This document shows positions 32,648 to 41,070 of a stretch of DNA of 46,649 nucleotides, piece by piece. The position numbers were made by a program, and so were the translations under genes. Location: NCBI GenBank assembly GCA_038244535.1, contig JBBRTJ010000014.1, positions 1 through 46,649 of the forward strand. The letters are read 5' to 3'. Every line of letters starts with the position of its first letter. The first letter of the stretch is position 1. Origin of the DNA: JBBRTJ01 sp038244535. Its GTDB lineage: Bacteria; Actinomycetota; Acidimicrobiia; Acidimicrobiales; Ilumatobacteraceae. The notes under the pieces were generated by a model. It ran no database searches, had not been told where the DNA came from, and worked only from the letters and a program-made list of their open reading frames with translations.

Positions 32648-33076
32648 TCAGTCGATGGTCGTCGCCCGATCGTCGACCAGGGAGCCGGCCGAGATGAGCA
32701 GCGCGCCGACGGCGATCACGATCTCGGGCACCGCCACGCCCGGGCTGGTGCGCAGGTCGAGCAGACCGATCACCAGGAGCGCCGACGCGCCGGCGGTGGA
32801 GACCCAACGGGCCCAGGGCTGCCCGAGGGCGGCGCTGAGCAGACCGGCGACCGGGATGGCGAACAGCGCCGGGTAGGCCTTGGTCCACCACGGTGGCGTG
32901 CCCACGAACTCGGCGGTTCCGGCGATGTAGGCCAGCGCGACCAGGTAGCCCACCCACAGCAGCACGAGGCCCAGCCACCAGCCGGCGGTGAGGCGAGTCC
33001 GCGGCGGGCCATCGGCGCCGTCGTCGAACGGCGGTGCGGCCGAGGTGACGTCAGGCGGAGCGAACGGGCTGGTCAC
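32648..33076 (-). CDS. Four-helix membrane protein of unknown function
   Basis: A 142-residue protein: a polar N-terminal tail of about 30 residues, then four hydrophobic helices (WWLGLVLLWVGYLVALAYIAG, AYPALFAIPVAGLLSAALG, STAGASALLVIGLLDL, VPEIVIAVGALLISAGSLV). No recognised domain. GTG 33076 has TAGGTT 8 nt upstream (33090-33085). It follows the E1 gene by 17 bp, so it may also be transcribed from that operon. Confidence 0.7.
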   Translation of the reverse strand: MTSPFAPPDVTSAAPPFDDGADGPPRTRLTAGWWLGLVLLWVGYLVALAYIAGTAEFVGTPPWWTKAYPALFAIPVAGLLSAALGQPWARWVSTAGASALLVIGLLDLRTSPGVAVPEIVIAVGALLISAGSLVDDRATTID

Positions 33077-33084
33077 GGCGATGC

Positions 33085-33090
33085 AACCTA
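33085..33090 (-). promoter_or_regulatory. Leaderless-type -10 box
   Basis: On the minus strand TAGGTT lies 8 nt before GTG 33076, in the short gap after the E1 stop. Confidence 0.4.
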
Positions 33091-33093
33091 CCG

Positions 33094-35433
33094 TCAGGCA
33101 TCGAGCGCGACGAGGGCGGCCGTCGTCACTGAGTCGCTGTCGAGACCGAAGACCCCGTAGAGGTCGGCGATCGAGCCCGACTGGCCGAAGGCATCGACCC
33201 CCACGGGGACCACGCGGGCGCCGTGGACTGACCCGAGCCATGCCATTGCATGGCTGGCGGCGTCGTGCACCGTGACGATCGGGGTGTGGTGCTCGGCGGG
33301 CCCGAGCAGGGTGTCGAGGTGACCAGCACCGGTGCTGCGCCGTCCGGCGCGGACTGCGGCGCGCAGCGAGGTCTGCCACCCCGAGTAGAGCCGGTCGAGC
33401 GAGGTGACGTCGATGATGTTGGCCGCCACCCCTTCGCCCGCCAGTGCCTCGGCGGCGGCAAGGACCTCGGGCATGACGGGGCCGGAGGCGACGAGGTTGA
33501 CGGCGGGTTCACCGGCGAGGCCGTGAGCGCGCTCGCCGGTGGCGTCGATGAGCCGGTAGCCGCCGGAGAGCACATCGGCGCGGAGTCGCTCGGCGCCGAG
33601 GCGAGTCCGAGCGGCAAGAAAAGGCCCCTGGTCGAGCGGTCGCGTCGAGAGGCGCAGGTAGAGCGAACGGCCGTCGTCGTGGTGCAACCGGGCGAGGGCG
33701 TCGCACAGCAGCCAGTCGAGCGCCTCGGCGTAGGCCGGCTCGGCGAAGGTCACCCCCGGGAGCTCGAGCCCGATGGACGCAGTGATGGTGCTCTGGTGGG
33801 CGCCGCCTTCGGGGGCGAGGGTGATGCCGGCGGGGGTGCCTACGACGACGAAGCGAGAGCCGCTGTAGGTGGCGTACACGAAGGCGTCGAGGCCCCGGCA
33901 CACGAACGGGTCGTACAGTGTTCCGACCGGCAGCAGCGCCTCGCCGTGGTGCTCGTGGGCCAGACCCAGCGCGCCGAGCAGCAGGAACAGGTTCATCTCG
34001 CTGATGCCCAGCTCGATGTGCTGTCCACTCGGACCTTGCTCCCACCGCAGGAGGCGACCCTCGGCTGCGAAGTCGTCGGTGGTGGTGGGAGCGAACACGC
34101 CCATCTTGTTGATCCAGCCGCCCAGGTTGGTGGACACCGACACATCTGGCGAGGTCGTCACCAGGCGCTTGGCGACCTCAGGGAGCGAGGCGAGCGCCGG
34201 CAGGATGCGGCCGAACGTCTCCTGGGTCGACACCGCCTTGGCGGTGAGCACGCCGGTCTCGATCGGTACCGGGATCGACGGCCGAGGCAGTGGCGGCACG
34301 TTGTTGAGCTCACCGCCTACGGCCGCGCAGCAGCGCCCCTCGGCCGAGTCCGGATCGAAGCGGTCCCACTCGTCGCCCGGCGTGAGGCCGGCGGCGCTGC
34401 GCAGCGCGCTGATCTGCGCCTGTGTGAGGAGGGCAGCGTGGTTGAGCGGGTCACCGGCCATCGGCAGGCCCCACCCCTTGATCGTGTAGGCAAACACGAC
34501 GCTCGGTCGATCGGTCACGGCGTCGGCCTCGCGATAGGCCCGCAGCAGCTCGCCGAGGTCGTGGCCGCCGAGGTTGAGCACGAGTGGGGCGAGGTCCTCG
34601 TCGCTCACCTCGTCGAGAAACGCCGTCACCGCGGGACCCGCGCCCGTGAGGAACCGCTCACGCAGTGCGGGACCGCGGAGGGCGAACAGGCTCTGGTACT
34701 GCTCGTTGGACATGTCGTCGATGTGGTGGCGGAGCTCCTCACCGCCGGGGCGCGCGAAAGCGGCCTGGAGGACGCGGCCGTACTTGGCTTCGACCACGTG
34801 CCACCCGCTGTCGGCGAAGAAGCGCATCAGCTTCACGGCCTTCATGCCGGGGATCACGCGGTCGAGGCTCTGGCGGTTGAGATCGACGATCCAGGTGACG
34901 TTCCCGAGGCCCTGGAGCGCGGGGTCGGCGATCGCCTCCCACACGTTGCCCTCGTCGAGCTCGGCATCGCCGACGAGCGCGATGAAGCGGGCGTCCGGCC
35001 GCGGCTGGAAGTGGGCGTCGACGTAGCGCCGGACCGCCGCGGCGAACAGCGGTGCTACCGCGCCGAGACCAACCGACCCGGTCGAGAAGTCGCTGACGTC
35101 AGGATCCTTCGTGCGGCTCGGGTAGGCCTGCAGGCCACCGAGCTGACGCAGCCGGGTGAGGTAGCTGCGGTCGAGCTCACCGGTGAGGTACTTGATGGCG
35201 TGGTACACGGGGGACGCATGCGGCTTGACCGCGACCTTGTCGTCGCCCGACAGGTGCCCGAACCACAGCGCCGTCATGATGCTCACCATCGAGGCCGAGC
35301 TGGCCTGGTGCCCGCCGACCTTGATGCCGCCGGCGTCCGGCCGGTCGTGGTTGGCGTGGTCCACCATGCGCACGGCCAACCACAGCACACGCTGCTCGAT
35401 CCGGGTCAGGGTGTCGAGATCGTCGCCGATCAC
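33094..35433 (-). CDS. AceE/MdeB-like homodimeric 2-oxoacid dehydrogenase E1
   Basis: A 779-residue thiamine-diphosphate enzyme of the homodimeric pyruvate dehydrogenase E1 family. N-terminal GGHQASSASMVSIMTALWFGHL; TPP motif GDAELDEGNVWEA (from G155) ending DLNRQSLDR (N186), as in AceE; middle and C-terminal transketolase domains (HIELGISEMNLFLLLGALGL, VDAFGQSGSIADLYGVFG). It is about 100 residues shorter than E. coli AceE. GTG 35433 overlaps the threonine dehydratase stop (GTGA). That coupling suggests 2-oxobutyrate as substrate, as reported for Pseudomonas MdeB; pyruvate remains possible. Confidence 0.85.
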   Translation of the reverse strand: MIGDDLDTLTRIEQRVLWLAVRMVDHANHDRPDAGGIKVGGHQASSASMVSIMTALWFGHLSGDDKVAVKPHASPVYHAIKYLTGELDRSYLTRLRQLGGLQAYPSRTKDPDVSDFSTGSVGLGAVAPLFAAAVRRYVDAHFQPRPDARFIALVGDAELDEGNVWEAIADPALQGLGNVTWIVDLNRQSLDRVIPGMKAVKLMRFFADSGWHVVEAKYGRVLQAAFARPGGEELRHHIDDMSNEQYQSLFALRGPALRERFLTGAGPAVTAFLDEVSDEDLAPLVLNLGGHDLGELLRAYREADAVTDRPSVVFAYTIKGWGLPMAGDPLNHAALLTQAQISALRSAAGLTPGDEWDRFDPDSAEGRCCAAVGGELNNVPPLPRPSIPVPIETGVLTAKAVSTQETFGRILPALASLPEVAKRLVTTSPDVSVSTNLGGWINKMGVFAPTTTDDFAAEGRLLRWEQGPSGQHIELGISEMNLFLLLGALGLAHEHHGEALLPVGTLYDPFVCRGLDAFVYATYSGSRFVVVGTPAGITLAPEGGAHQSTITASIGLELPGVTFAEPAYAEALDWLLCDALARLHHDDGRSLYLRLSTRPLDQGPFLAARTRLGAERLRADVLSGGYRLIDATGERAHGLAGEPAVNLVASGPVMPEVLAAAEALAGEGVAANIIDVTSLDRLYSGWQTSLRAAVRAGRRSTGAGHLDTLLGPAEHHTPIVTVHDAASHAMAWLGSVHGARVVPVGVDAFGQSGSIADLYGVFGLDSDSVTTAALVALDA

Positions 35434-36659
35434 GGGTGGACACCGCGGGTGACGTGGTAGCCCCCTGCCTCCAGGGCACGCACGATGTGCTCGATGTGCT
35501 GCCGGTCGCGCGTCTCGATGGCCAGCTCGAGCACGGCGTCCTTGATCCCGATGTCGGAGAACAATCGCTGGTGGGCCACCTCGACGATGTTGCCGGCCTC
35601 CTCACCCACGATCCGGGTGACCCCGGCCAGGCTGCCCGGCGAGTCGGTGATGTCCACCGAGATGCGGCTGAGCCGCCCCGAGCGCACGAGCCCCCGCAAG
35701 ATCACGTTGGCGAGCACCCTGGCATCGATGTTGCCGCCGCTCAGCACGAGGGCCACCTTGCGGCCCGCGAAGCGTTCGGGTTCGGACAGCACGGCCGCCA
35801 GCGGAGCGGCGCCGGCGCCTTCGGCCACCGTCTTTTCGATGTCGAGGAACAGGTTGATGGCGTGCTCGATCTGCGTCTCGGTGACCACGAGCAGGTCGCT
35901 GACCAGCGCGGCGACGATCGGGGTGGTGAGCGAGCCGGCGACGGGAACCGCGATGCCCTCGGCCACCGTCGTGCCGCCCACCGGCAAGCCGGTGTGGGCC
36001 ACGGCGTTGGCCATCGACGGGTAGCGCTCGCTCTCGACCCCGACCAACCGCACGTCCGGCCGCACTGCGTGGGCCGCCACCGCCATGCCCGCAATGAGCC
36101 CGCCGCCGCCGACCGGCACGACGATGGTGTCGACCTCCGGCGCGTCCTCGAGCAGTTCGAGGGCCACGGTGCCCTGGCCGGCGATGATGGCGGGATCGTC
36201 GTAGGGAGGCACCCAGACGAGTCCCTGTTCGGCGGCCATCGACCGAGCCAGCACCATCGACTCTGCGATGGTCTCGCCATGCAGCACCACGTGGGCGCCG
36301 AGCGCCTCGGTGTTGGCCACCTTGGTGTTGGGCGTGCCGCTCGGCATGACGATGGTGGACGGGATGCCGAGGCGGGTGGCGTGGTGGGCGAGGCCCTGGG
36401 CGTGGTTGCCGGCCGACATCGCGATCACGCCCCGGCGCCGCTCGTCACCGGTGAGCTGCAGGAGCCGGTTGAGCGCGCCGCGATCCTTGAACGACGAGGT
36501 GAACTGGAGGTTCTCGAACTTCACCCAGAGCTCGACCCCGGCGATGGCCGACAGCGTCTGGCTGCGCATGGTCGGGGTGTGCACGACGTGGCCGGCGATG
36601 GCTGCCCGGGCCGCCAGCACGTCGTCGTAGCTGACGGCCAGTTCGCTCGTCGTCGTCAT
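35430..36659 (-). CDS. ilvA: Threonine ammonia-lyase (biosynthetic/catabolic, with ACT domain)
   Basis: PLP enzyme converting threonine to 2-oxobutyrate and ammonia. The 409 residues have the PLP lysine K58 in TSSFKDRGA, SAGNHAQGLA, the phosphate-binding GGGG loop (184-187), and a C-terminal ACT-like domain (about 325-409: ISVDITDSPGSLAGVTRIVGEEAGNIVEVAHQR). The single short ACT matches the TdcB/IlvA form of many actinobacteria, probably allosterically regulated. ATG 36659 (TTG 36662 is possible). Its TGA overlaps the E1 GTG, so product and next enzyme are coupled. Confidence 0.93.
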   Translation of the reverse strand: MTTTSELAVSYDDVLAARAAIAGHVVHTPTMRSQTLSAIAGVELWVKFENLQFTSSFKDRGALNRLLQLTGDERRRGVIAMSAGNHAQGLAHHATRLGIPSTIVMPSGTPNTKVANTEALGAHVVLHGETIAESMVLARSMAAEQGLVWVPPYDDPAIIAGQGTVALELLEDAPEVDTIVVPVGGGGLIAGMAVAAHAVRPDVRLVGVESERYPSMANAVAHTGLPVGGTTVAEGIAVPVAGSLTTPIVAALVSDLLVVTETQIEHAINLFLDIEKTVAEGAGAAPLAAVLSEPERFAGRKVALVLSGGNIDARVLANVILRGLVRSGRLSRISVDITDSPGSLAGVTRIVGEEAGNIVEVAHQRLFSDIGIKDAVLELAIETRDRQHIEHIVRALEAGGYHVTRGVHP

Positions 36660-36668
36660 CAACGCGGG

Positions 36669-36710
36669 ACGCTACCCGCGCCCTCCTGGTGGCGGGACGA
36701 CCGGTACCCT
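36669..36710. promoter_or_regulatory. Divergent -10-like boxes between ilvA and GT2 gene
   Basis: Minus: TAGCGT (36674-36669), 9 nt before ATG 36659 and 6 nt before TTG 36662. Plus: TACCCT (36705-36710), 10 nt before ATG 36721. The gap is 61 bp. Confidence 0.4.
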
Positions 36711-36720
36711 CACCGTCCGC

Positions 36721-37467
36721 ATGCCCAACAGCGAGATGCTCACCGTCTTCTTCCCGATGTGGAACGAGGAGGAGTACATCGACCGCGCCCTTGGCGCTGC
36801 CCGCGAGGCGTGCATCACCCTCGTCGACGCGGGTGAGATCGGGACCTATGAGCTCCTCGTCATCGACGACGCCTCGACGGACGGCACCGGGGCACGCGCC
36901 GACGAGCTGGCGGCGGCCGACCCGCACATCCGCGTGGTCCACCACCCGAAGAACCGGAAGCTGGGCGGTTCGCTCAAGACCGGTTTCGCCGAGAGCCGCG
37001 GCGATCTCATCCTCTACACCGATGCCGACCTGCCGTTCGACATGGACGAGCTGATCAAGGCCTGTCGTGTGATGCGCCACTACGAGGCCGACATCGTGAG
37101 CGCCTACCGCTTCGACCGCACCGGTGAGGGTTGGGTGCGCGTCGTGTACTCGTTCTTCTACAACACCATGGTGCGGGTGCTCTTCGGCATCCGCATGCGT
37201 GACATCAACTTCGCCTTCAAGCTGTGCCGGGGCCAAGTCCTGCGTGACATCACATTGAAGAGCGAGGGCTCGTTCATCGACGCCGAGCTCATCATCAGGG
37301 CCCGACGGGCTGGGTTCAAGGTCGTCCAGTTCGGCGTCGACTACTTCCCTCGCACCCGTGGCGTCTCGACGCTGTCGTCGCCGACGGTCATCGTCAAGAT
37401 CCTGAGGGAGATGTTCCAGCTGCGGGGTGAGCTGAACGCCGAGCCCAGCGCCCCGCCGGACGCTTGA
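36721..37467 (+). CDS. Family 2 glycosyltransferase (DPM1-like)
   Basis: A 248-residue soluble GT-A enzyme. Nucleotide-sugar motifs: VFFPMWNEEEYIDRAL, LLVIDDASTDGTG (D49/D50), LGGSLKTGFAESRGD and the metal-binding DAD (101-103, LYTDADLPFDMDE). There are no membrane helices, so it resembles polyprenyl-phosphate mannosyl/glucosyltransferases that sit at the membrane face. The acceptor cannot be told. It stands 113 bp upstream of two L,D-transpeptidases, which may suggest envelope work. Confidence 0.9.
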   Translation: MPNSEMLTVFFPMWNEEEYIDRALGAAREACITLVDAGEIGTYELLVIDDASTDGTGARADELAAADPHIRVVHHPKNRKLGGSLKTGFAESRGDLILYTDADLPFDMDELIKACRVMRHYEADIVSAYRFDRTGEGWVRVVYSFFYNTMVRVLFGIRMRDINFAFKLCRGQVLRDITLKSEGSFIDAELIIRARRAGFKVVQFGVDYFPRTRGVSTLSSPTVIVKILREMFQLRGELNAEPSAPPDA

Positions 37468-37517
37468 CAGCGCGTCAACGCGTTCGAGGCATGACCGAGA
37501 TCTGAGGCTGCCTCCGG

Positions 37518-37523
37518 TAGAAT
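37518..37523 (+). promoter_or_regulatory. Candidate -10 of the L,D-transpeptidase pair
   Basis: TAGAAT lies 57 nt before GTG 37581; no good -35 at 16-18 bp. The gene has a strong ribosome site, AGGAGGA (37567-37573), 7 nt before the start. The gap also holds the palindrome AACGCGTT (37477-37484). Confidence 0.35.
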
Positions 37524-37580
37524 CACCCCCATTCGTGTCGTGGCAGAGCCGCACGACGCACCCCCCAGGAGGACGACTCG

Positions 37581-38618
37581 GTGAGCAGGTGGAAGCGATG
37601 GGCGCCGCTGGGCGTGGTCGCACTGACCGTCGCCGCCGTGGCCTGTGCCGCCACCGTGGCCAAGGTTGGTTCTCCCAACCCCAGCACGACTGAAGCCGTC
37701 ACCACCACGTCAGCGCCGAGAACCACCACGACCGGGGCCTCGTCCACGACGACGAGCACGACGACGGCGGCGAGCACGACCACCGGAGCGCTGGTGTCGC
37801 TCACCCGCACGCTGACCCAGGGCGCCAAGGGCGACGACGTCAAGCTGGTCCAGCAGCGCCTGAAGGACCTCGGGTTCGACCCGGGCAAGGTCGACGGGCA
37901 GTACGGCCTCACCACGGTGCAGTCGGTGTGGGCCTTCCAGCACCTCTCCGGCGCCCTTGGCAGCAAGGCCAGCGGGTCGGTGACCCCCGATCTGTGGACG
38001 CAGTTGCAGCAGCCGTTCGCGCTGCGGCCCCGCACCGGCGGTACGGACACCCACATCGAGGTCTACCTGCCCCAGCAGGTGGTCGTGGTGTTCGCCGGTG
38101 GAGCGCCCAAGCTCATCACCCACACCTCGACGGGCAACAACCGCGACTGGTGCGAGAAGGGGTCCTGCGGCAAGGCCATCACGCCAGGCGGCGTGTACAA
38201 GTTCGGCGGCCGCTACACGGGGTGGCAGGAGGGACCGCTCGGCAAGCTCTACAACCCCGTCTACTTCAACTTCGGCATCGCCGTGCACGGGGCGCTGTCG
38301 GTGCCCAACTACCCGGCCTCGCACGGGTGTGCCCGCATCCCGATGCACATCGCTGAGTACTTCCCGATCCTGGTCACCAAGGGCACGCCGGTGTTCGTGT
38401 ACGACGGCGTGAAGGACCCGACCACCTACGGCGCCCAGGCGCCCCCGTGGAACACCAAGGACCCCGCTTACATCCCGCCCGTCACCGACCCGCCGGCCAC
38501 GACGACGATCCCGGCCCCGCCGACCACGACTGCTCCGGCGACCACCACCGGCCCCACCACGACGGCGCCGAGCACCACCACGCCCAGCACCACTGCCAAG
38601 ACGACCACGACGACCTAG
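37581..38618 (+). CDS. L,D-transpeptidase with peptidoglycan-binding domain (copy 1)
   Basis: A 345-residue secreted enzyme that would cross-link peptidoglycan (3-3) or attach proteins. N-terminal signal segment (about 8-24), Thr/Ser linker (35-70), a PG_binding_1 domain (about 75-145: GAKGDDVKLVQQRLKDLGFDPG), then the YkuD catalytic domain with H236 and C250 (HGALSVPNYPASHGCARIP). A C191-x4-C196 pair lies before it. The C-terminal tail is Pro/Thr-rich. GTG 37581 is fixed by its ribosome site. A lipobox is not convincing here. Confidence 0.92.
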   Translation: MSRWKRWAPLGVVALTVAAVACAATVAKVGSPNPSTTEAVTTTSAPRTTTTGASSTTTSTTTAASTTTGALVSLTRTLTQGAKGDDVKLVQQRLKDLGFDPGKVDGQYGLTTVQSVWAFQHLSGALGSKASGSVTPDLWTQLQQPFALRPRTGGTDTHIEVYLPQQVVVVFAGGAPKLITHTSTGNNRDWCEKGSCGKAITPGGVYKFGGRYTGWQEGPLGKLYNPVYFNFGIAVHGALSVPNYPASHGCARIPMHIAEYFPILVTKGTPVFVYDGVKDPTTYGAQAPPWNTKDPAYIPPVTDPPATTTIPAPPTTTAPATTTGPTTTAPSTTTPSTTAKTTTTT

Positions 38619-38632
38619 GCAGCGCTGCGGCC

Positions 38633-39715
38633 ATGGATCGCACGACGACCGGCCTCAGCACGGTGCTCCTGGTCGTCGCCGTAGCGGTCGTCGGTGCCGT
38701 CGTCGGCGGATGCGCGGCGCCGCGGGCGACGGTCAGGGTCGTGCCGGCGGGGTCGTGGGCGCCAGTGACCACGAGCACCACGCCGGCCTCGTCGACGTCG
38801 GCCACCGCTGCGTCGACCACGACCTCGACGACCGAGCCGGCCACGACCGCGGCCCCCACCACCACGGTGCCCATCGTGGCCGCCGCCCCGGCTCCGTCGT
38901 CGTTGTCGGTCACGCTCGCCCAGGGCATGCGGGGCCCTGCGGTCCTGGCCCTCCAGCAACGACTGAAGGCCATGGCCTTTGATCCCGGAGCGCTCGACGG
39001 AGCGTTCATGGTGGCCACCACCCAGTCCGTATGGGCCTACCAGCACCTCATGGGGATGCCCGCCACGGGGGCCGTGACACCGGCGCTCTGGGATCGGATG
39101 CAGCAGCCGTTCAGCCTGGTTCCGCGGGGTGGAGGCACGACCCACTTCGAGGTGGACATCGCCAAGCAGGTCGGCGTGCTGTTCGTCGCAGGGGCGCCCC
39201 GGCTCATCACGCACGTCTCGACCGGCAGTGGCCAGCGGTTCTGTGCCGACGGCGGATGCGGCGTCGCGGTGACGCCGGCGGGTTCGTACCGCTTCGGCGG
39301 TCGCTACACCGGCTGGCAGAAGGGTTCGCTCGGGTCGCTGTTCAACCCCATCTACTTCAACGGCGGCATCGCCGTGCACGGGGCGCTGTCGGTGCCCAAC
39401 TCCCCGGCCTCCCACGGCTGCGTGCGCATCCCGATGCACATCGCCGCGTACTTCCCGTCCCTGGTGCGCACCGGTGACGCGGTGTACGTGTACGGCACCT
39501 CCGTGCTGGTGCCCGGTGGCCCACCGCCGTCACCGCGCCCAACCCCACCACCGACCAGTGTGCCGCCCTCGACGGTCCCGACCGCCACCACGACCACCAC
39601 GAACGTGCCGGGTACCACGACCACGACGAGCGTGCCGGGTACCACGAGCACGACGGGCGCGCCGGGTACGACGACCACCTCGACCACCTCGACGGTGCCG
39701 CCCACGACCGGCTGA
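38633..39715 (+). CDS. L,D-transpeptidase lipoprotein (copy 2)
   Basis: A 360-residue paralogue of the preceding gene, starting 14 bp after it. Signal peptide with a good lipobox (VVGGC, C27), Thr/Ser linker, PG_binding_1 domain (about 95-160), and YkuD domain with H249 and C263 (HGALSVPNSPASHGCVRIP). The C204-x4-C209 pair is shared with copy 1. The tail has near-repeats of VPGTTTTTS. Bases 39364-39401 are identical to 38273-38310. Copy 2 is membrane-anchored, so the two enzymes may act in different layers. Confidence 0.92.
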   Translation: MDRTTTGLSTVLLVVAVAVVGAVVGGCAAPRATVRVVPAGSWAPVTTSTTPASSTSATAASTTTSTTEPATTAAPTTTVPIVAAAPAPSSLSVTLAQGMRGPAVLALQQRLKAMAFDPGALDGAFMVATTQSVWAYQHLMGMPATGAVTPALWDRMQQPFSLVPRGGGTTHFEVDIAKQVGVLFVAGAPRLITHVSTGSGQRFCADGGCGVAVTPAGSYRFGGRYTGWQKGSLGSLFNPIYFNGGIAVHGALSVPNSPASHGCVRIPMHIAAYFPSLVRTGDAVYVYGTSVLVPGGPPPSPRPTPPPTSVPPSTVPTATTTTTNVPGTTTTTSVPGTTSTTGAPGTTTTSTTSTVPPTTG

Positions 39716-39729
39716 CCCGGAGGGTCAGC
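39711..39729. terminator. Hairpin between convergent L,D-transpeptidase and lipase genes
   Basis: GCTGACCC (39711-39718), GGA loop, GGGTCAGC (39722-39729): exact 8-bp arms. It begins in the last codons of copy 2 and includes its TGA; the lipase stop is at 39736. Probably terminates both. Confidence 0.55.
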
Positions 39730-39735
39730 ACTCGA

Positions 39736-41070
39736 TCAGCAGCTGGTCGGTGCGGGCTTCCCGGCTAGGCGGTCGTTGGCCCACGAGAGGATGTCGATCA
39801 GGGCCGAGCCGATGACGCTGGTGTGATCGGCCTTGGCGTAGGTCTTGCGCAGCACGACGTCGCCGGTGGCGCAGTAGCGGGCGAGCAGCGCCTTGCTGTC
39901 GGCAACGGGCACGGTCTCGTCGGCCTCGCCATGGAAGATGAACATGGGCACCGCCGTCTTGATCGATCCGGGCGTGTTCGCGGTGACCTCATCGGCCCAG
40001 GCCGGCACCGAGTTGGGCGAGGCCTTGATCACGTCGTTACGTGGCACGCCGGCGAACGAGTTGAAGATGGCGGTGTTGCACTCGTTGCGCATCGCCGGGA
40101 TCAGGCTGACGCCCTTGGGTGTGAGCACGTCGCTCAACGACAGCGCCGGGTAGGCGACGTTGAAGCCCGATGCCGCCATCACGGCGAACGGGTACTGGCT
40201 GTCGGAGAAGAAGGCGGTCGGACGGGACAGCTCAGATGCCGGCGCTCCGAGGATCGAGCCGACCACGTTGAGGTCGGGGGCGTAGGTCGGCTGCAGCTCG
40301 GCCGCGAACGCCGCCGAGCCACCGCCTTGGGAGTGACCGAGGACGAGCACCTTGGAGGCGCTCGTGACACCGGTGGCCGTCAGTTGCTCAGCGGCCCGGG
40401 TCGCGTCGAGCACATTGGGTCCCTCGCTGCGGCCGACCAGGTAGGGATGGTCACCGGCCGTGCCGAGGCCTTGGTAGTCGGTGGCCACGAACGCCCAGCC
40501 CTGCGCGGTGGCCGCGCTGGCCAGAAGGTTCTCGGCGGCCTTGCCCTCGACGTAGGACTTGGACGGCGCGCACGTGTCGCCGAGCCCGGTGGTGCCGTGG
40601 GCCCACGTGAGCAGCGGGCGCGGGCCGGTGGTGGCGGCCGTCGCCGGCACTGCGACTGTGCCGGTCACGGGCACGAGCGTGCCGTCAACCGCGCTCGACA
40701 CGTAGGCGATCGTCCAGGACTGGAGGCCACCGACCTTGCCGAGGTCTTTGGCCACGAGCAGCTGCCCTGGCTTGGCACCGGCGGGCACGGTCGCCGAGTA
40801 GGGATCGGTCGGCGCTGCGGCCGACGTGCTCGCCCCCGGCGCCGCAGTCGTGCCCGGCACAGCCGTGGTGGTGGTCGCAGCGGTCGTGCTGGTGGTCGCA
40901 GCGGTCGTGCCGCTGGGGGCGGCCGACGTCGACGAGCTGGACGAGGAGCCGCCGCAGGCCGTTGCCACCAGGGCCAGGCCGGCGAGTGTCGCCAGTGTTG
41001 CGACCCGGCGCGAGCGACGATGATGATGCCCGTGTCCACGATCGAGTACGACGAGTTCAGCCTGCTGCAC
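39736..41070 (-). CDS. Secreted lipase/esterase lipoprotein (LIP family)
   Basis: A 444-residue alpha/beta hydrolase of the secretory-lipase type. A signal peptide with lipobox (LALVATAC, C39) and a Ser/Thr/Ala linker precede the catalytic domain: RPLLTWAHGTTGLGDTCAPS, nucleophile S247 in GHSQGGGSAA, Asp in FHGEADETVP and His in KADHTSV. It would hydrolyse lipid esters outside the membrane. GTG 41070 is the only plausible start before the signal peptide, and it makes the gene overlap the divergent hydrolase gene by about 45 bp; start confidence is modest. Confidence 0.85.
   Translation of the reverse strand: MQQAELVVLDRGHGHHHRRSRRVATLATLAGLALVATACGGSSSSSSTSAAPSGTTAATTSTTAATTTTAVPGTTAAPGASTSAAAPTDPYSATVPAGAKPGQLLVAKDLGKVGGLQSWTIAYVSSAVDGTLVPVTGTVAVPATAATTGPRPLLTWAHGTTGLGDTCAPSKSYVEGKAAENLLASAATAQGWAFVATDYQGLGTAGDHPYLVGRSEGPNVLDATRAAEQLTATGVTSASKVLVLGHSQGGGSAAFAAELQPTYAPDLNVVGSILGAPASELSRPTAFFSDSQYPFAVMAASGFNVAYPALSLSDVLTPKGVSLIPAMRNECNTAIFNSFAGVPRNDVIKASPNSVPAWADEVTANTPGSIKTAVPMFIFHGEADETVPVADSKALLARYCATGDVVLRKTYAKADHTSVIGSALIDILSWANDRLAGKPAPTSC

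Noticed and set aside
37464..37469. TTGACA as a -35 element
   Set aside because: It overlaps the GT2 stop codon, and no suitable -10 is found 16-18 bp downstream.
38600..39720. Thr-rich repeats as possible CRISPR or satellite
   Set aside because: They are imperfect codon-level repeats coding Thr/Ser/Pro linkers, without equal-length spacers.
39823..41019. Extension of the alpha/beta hydrolase frame
   Set aside because: Antisense to the lipase gene, Gly/Arg-rich, and without homology-like features.
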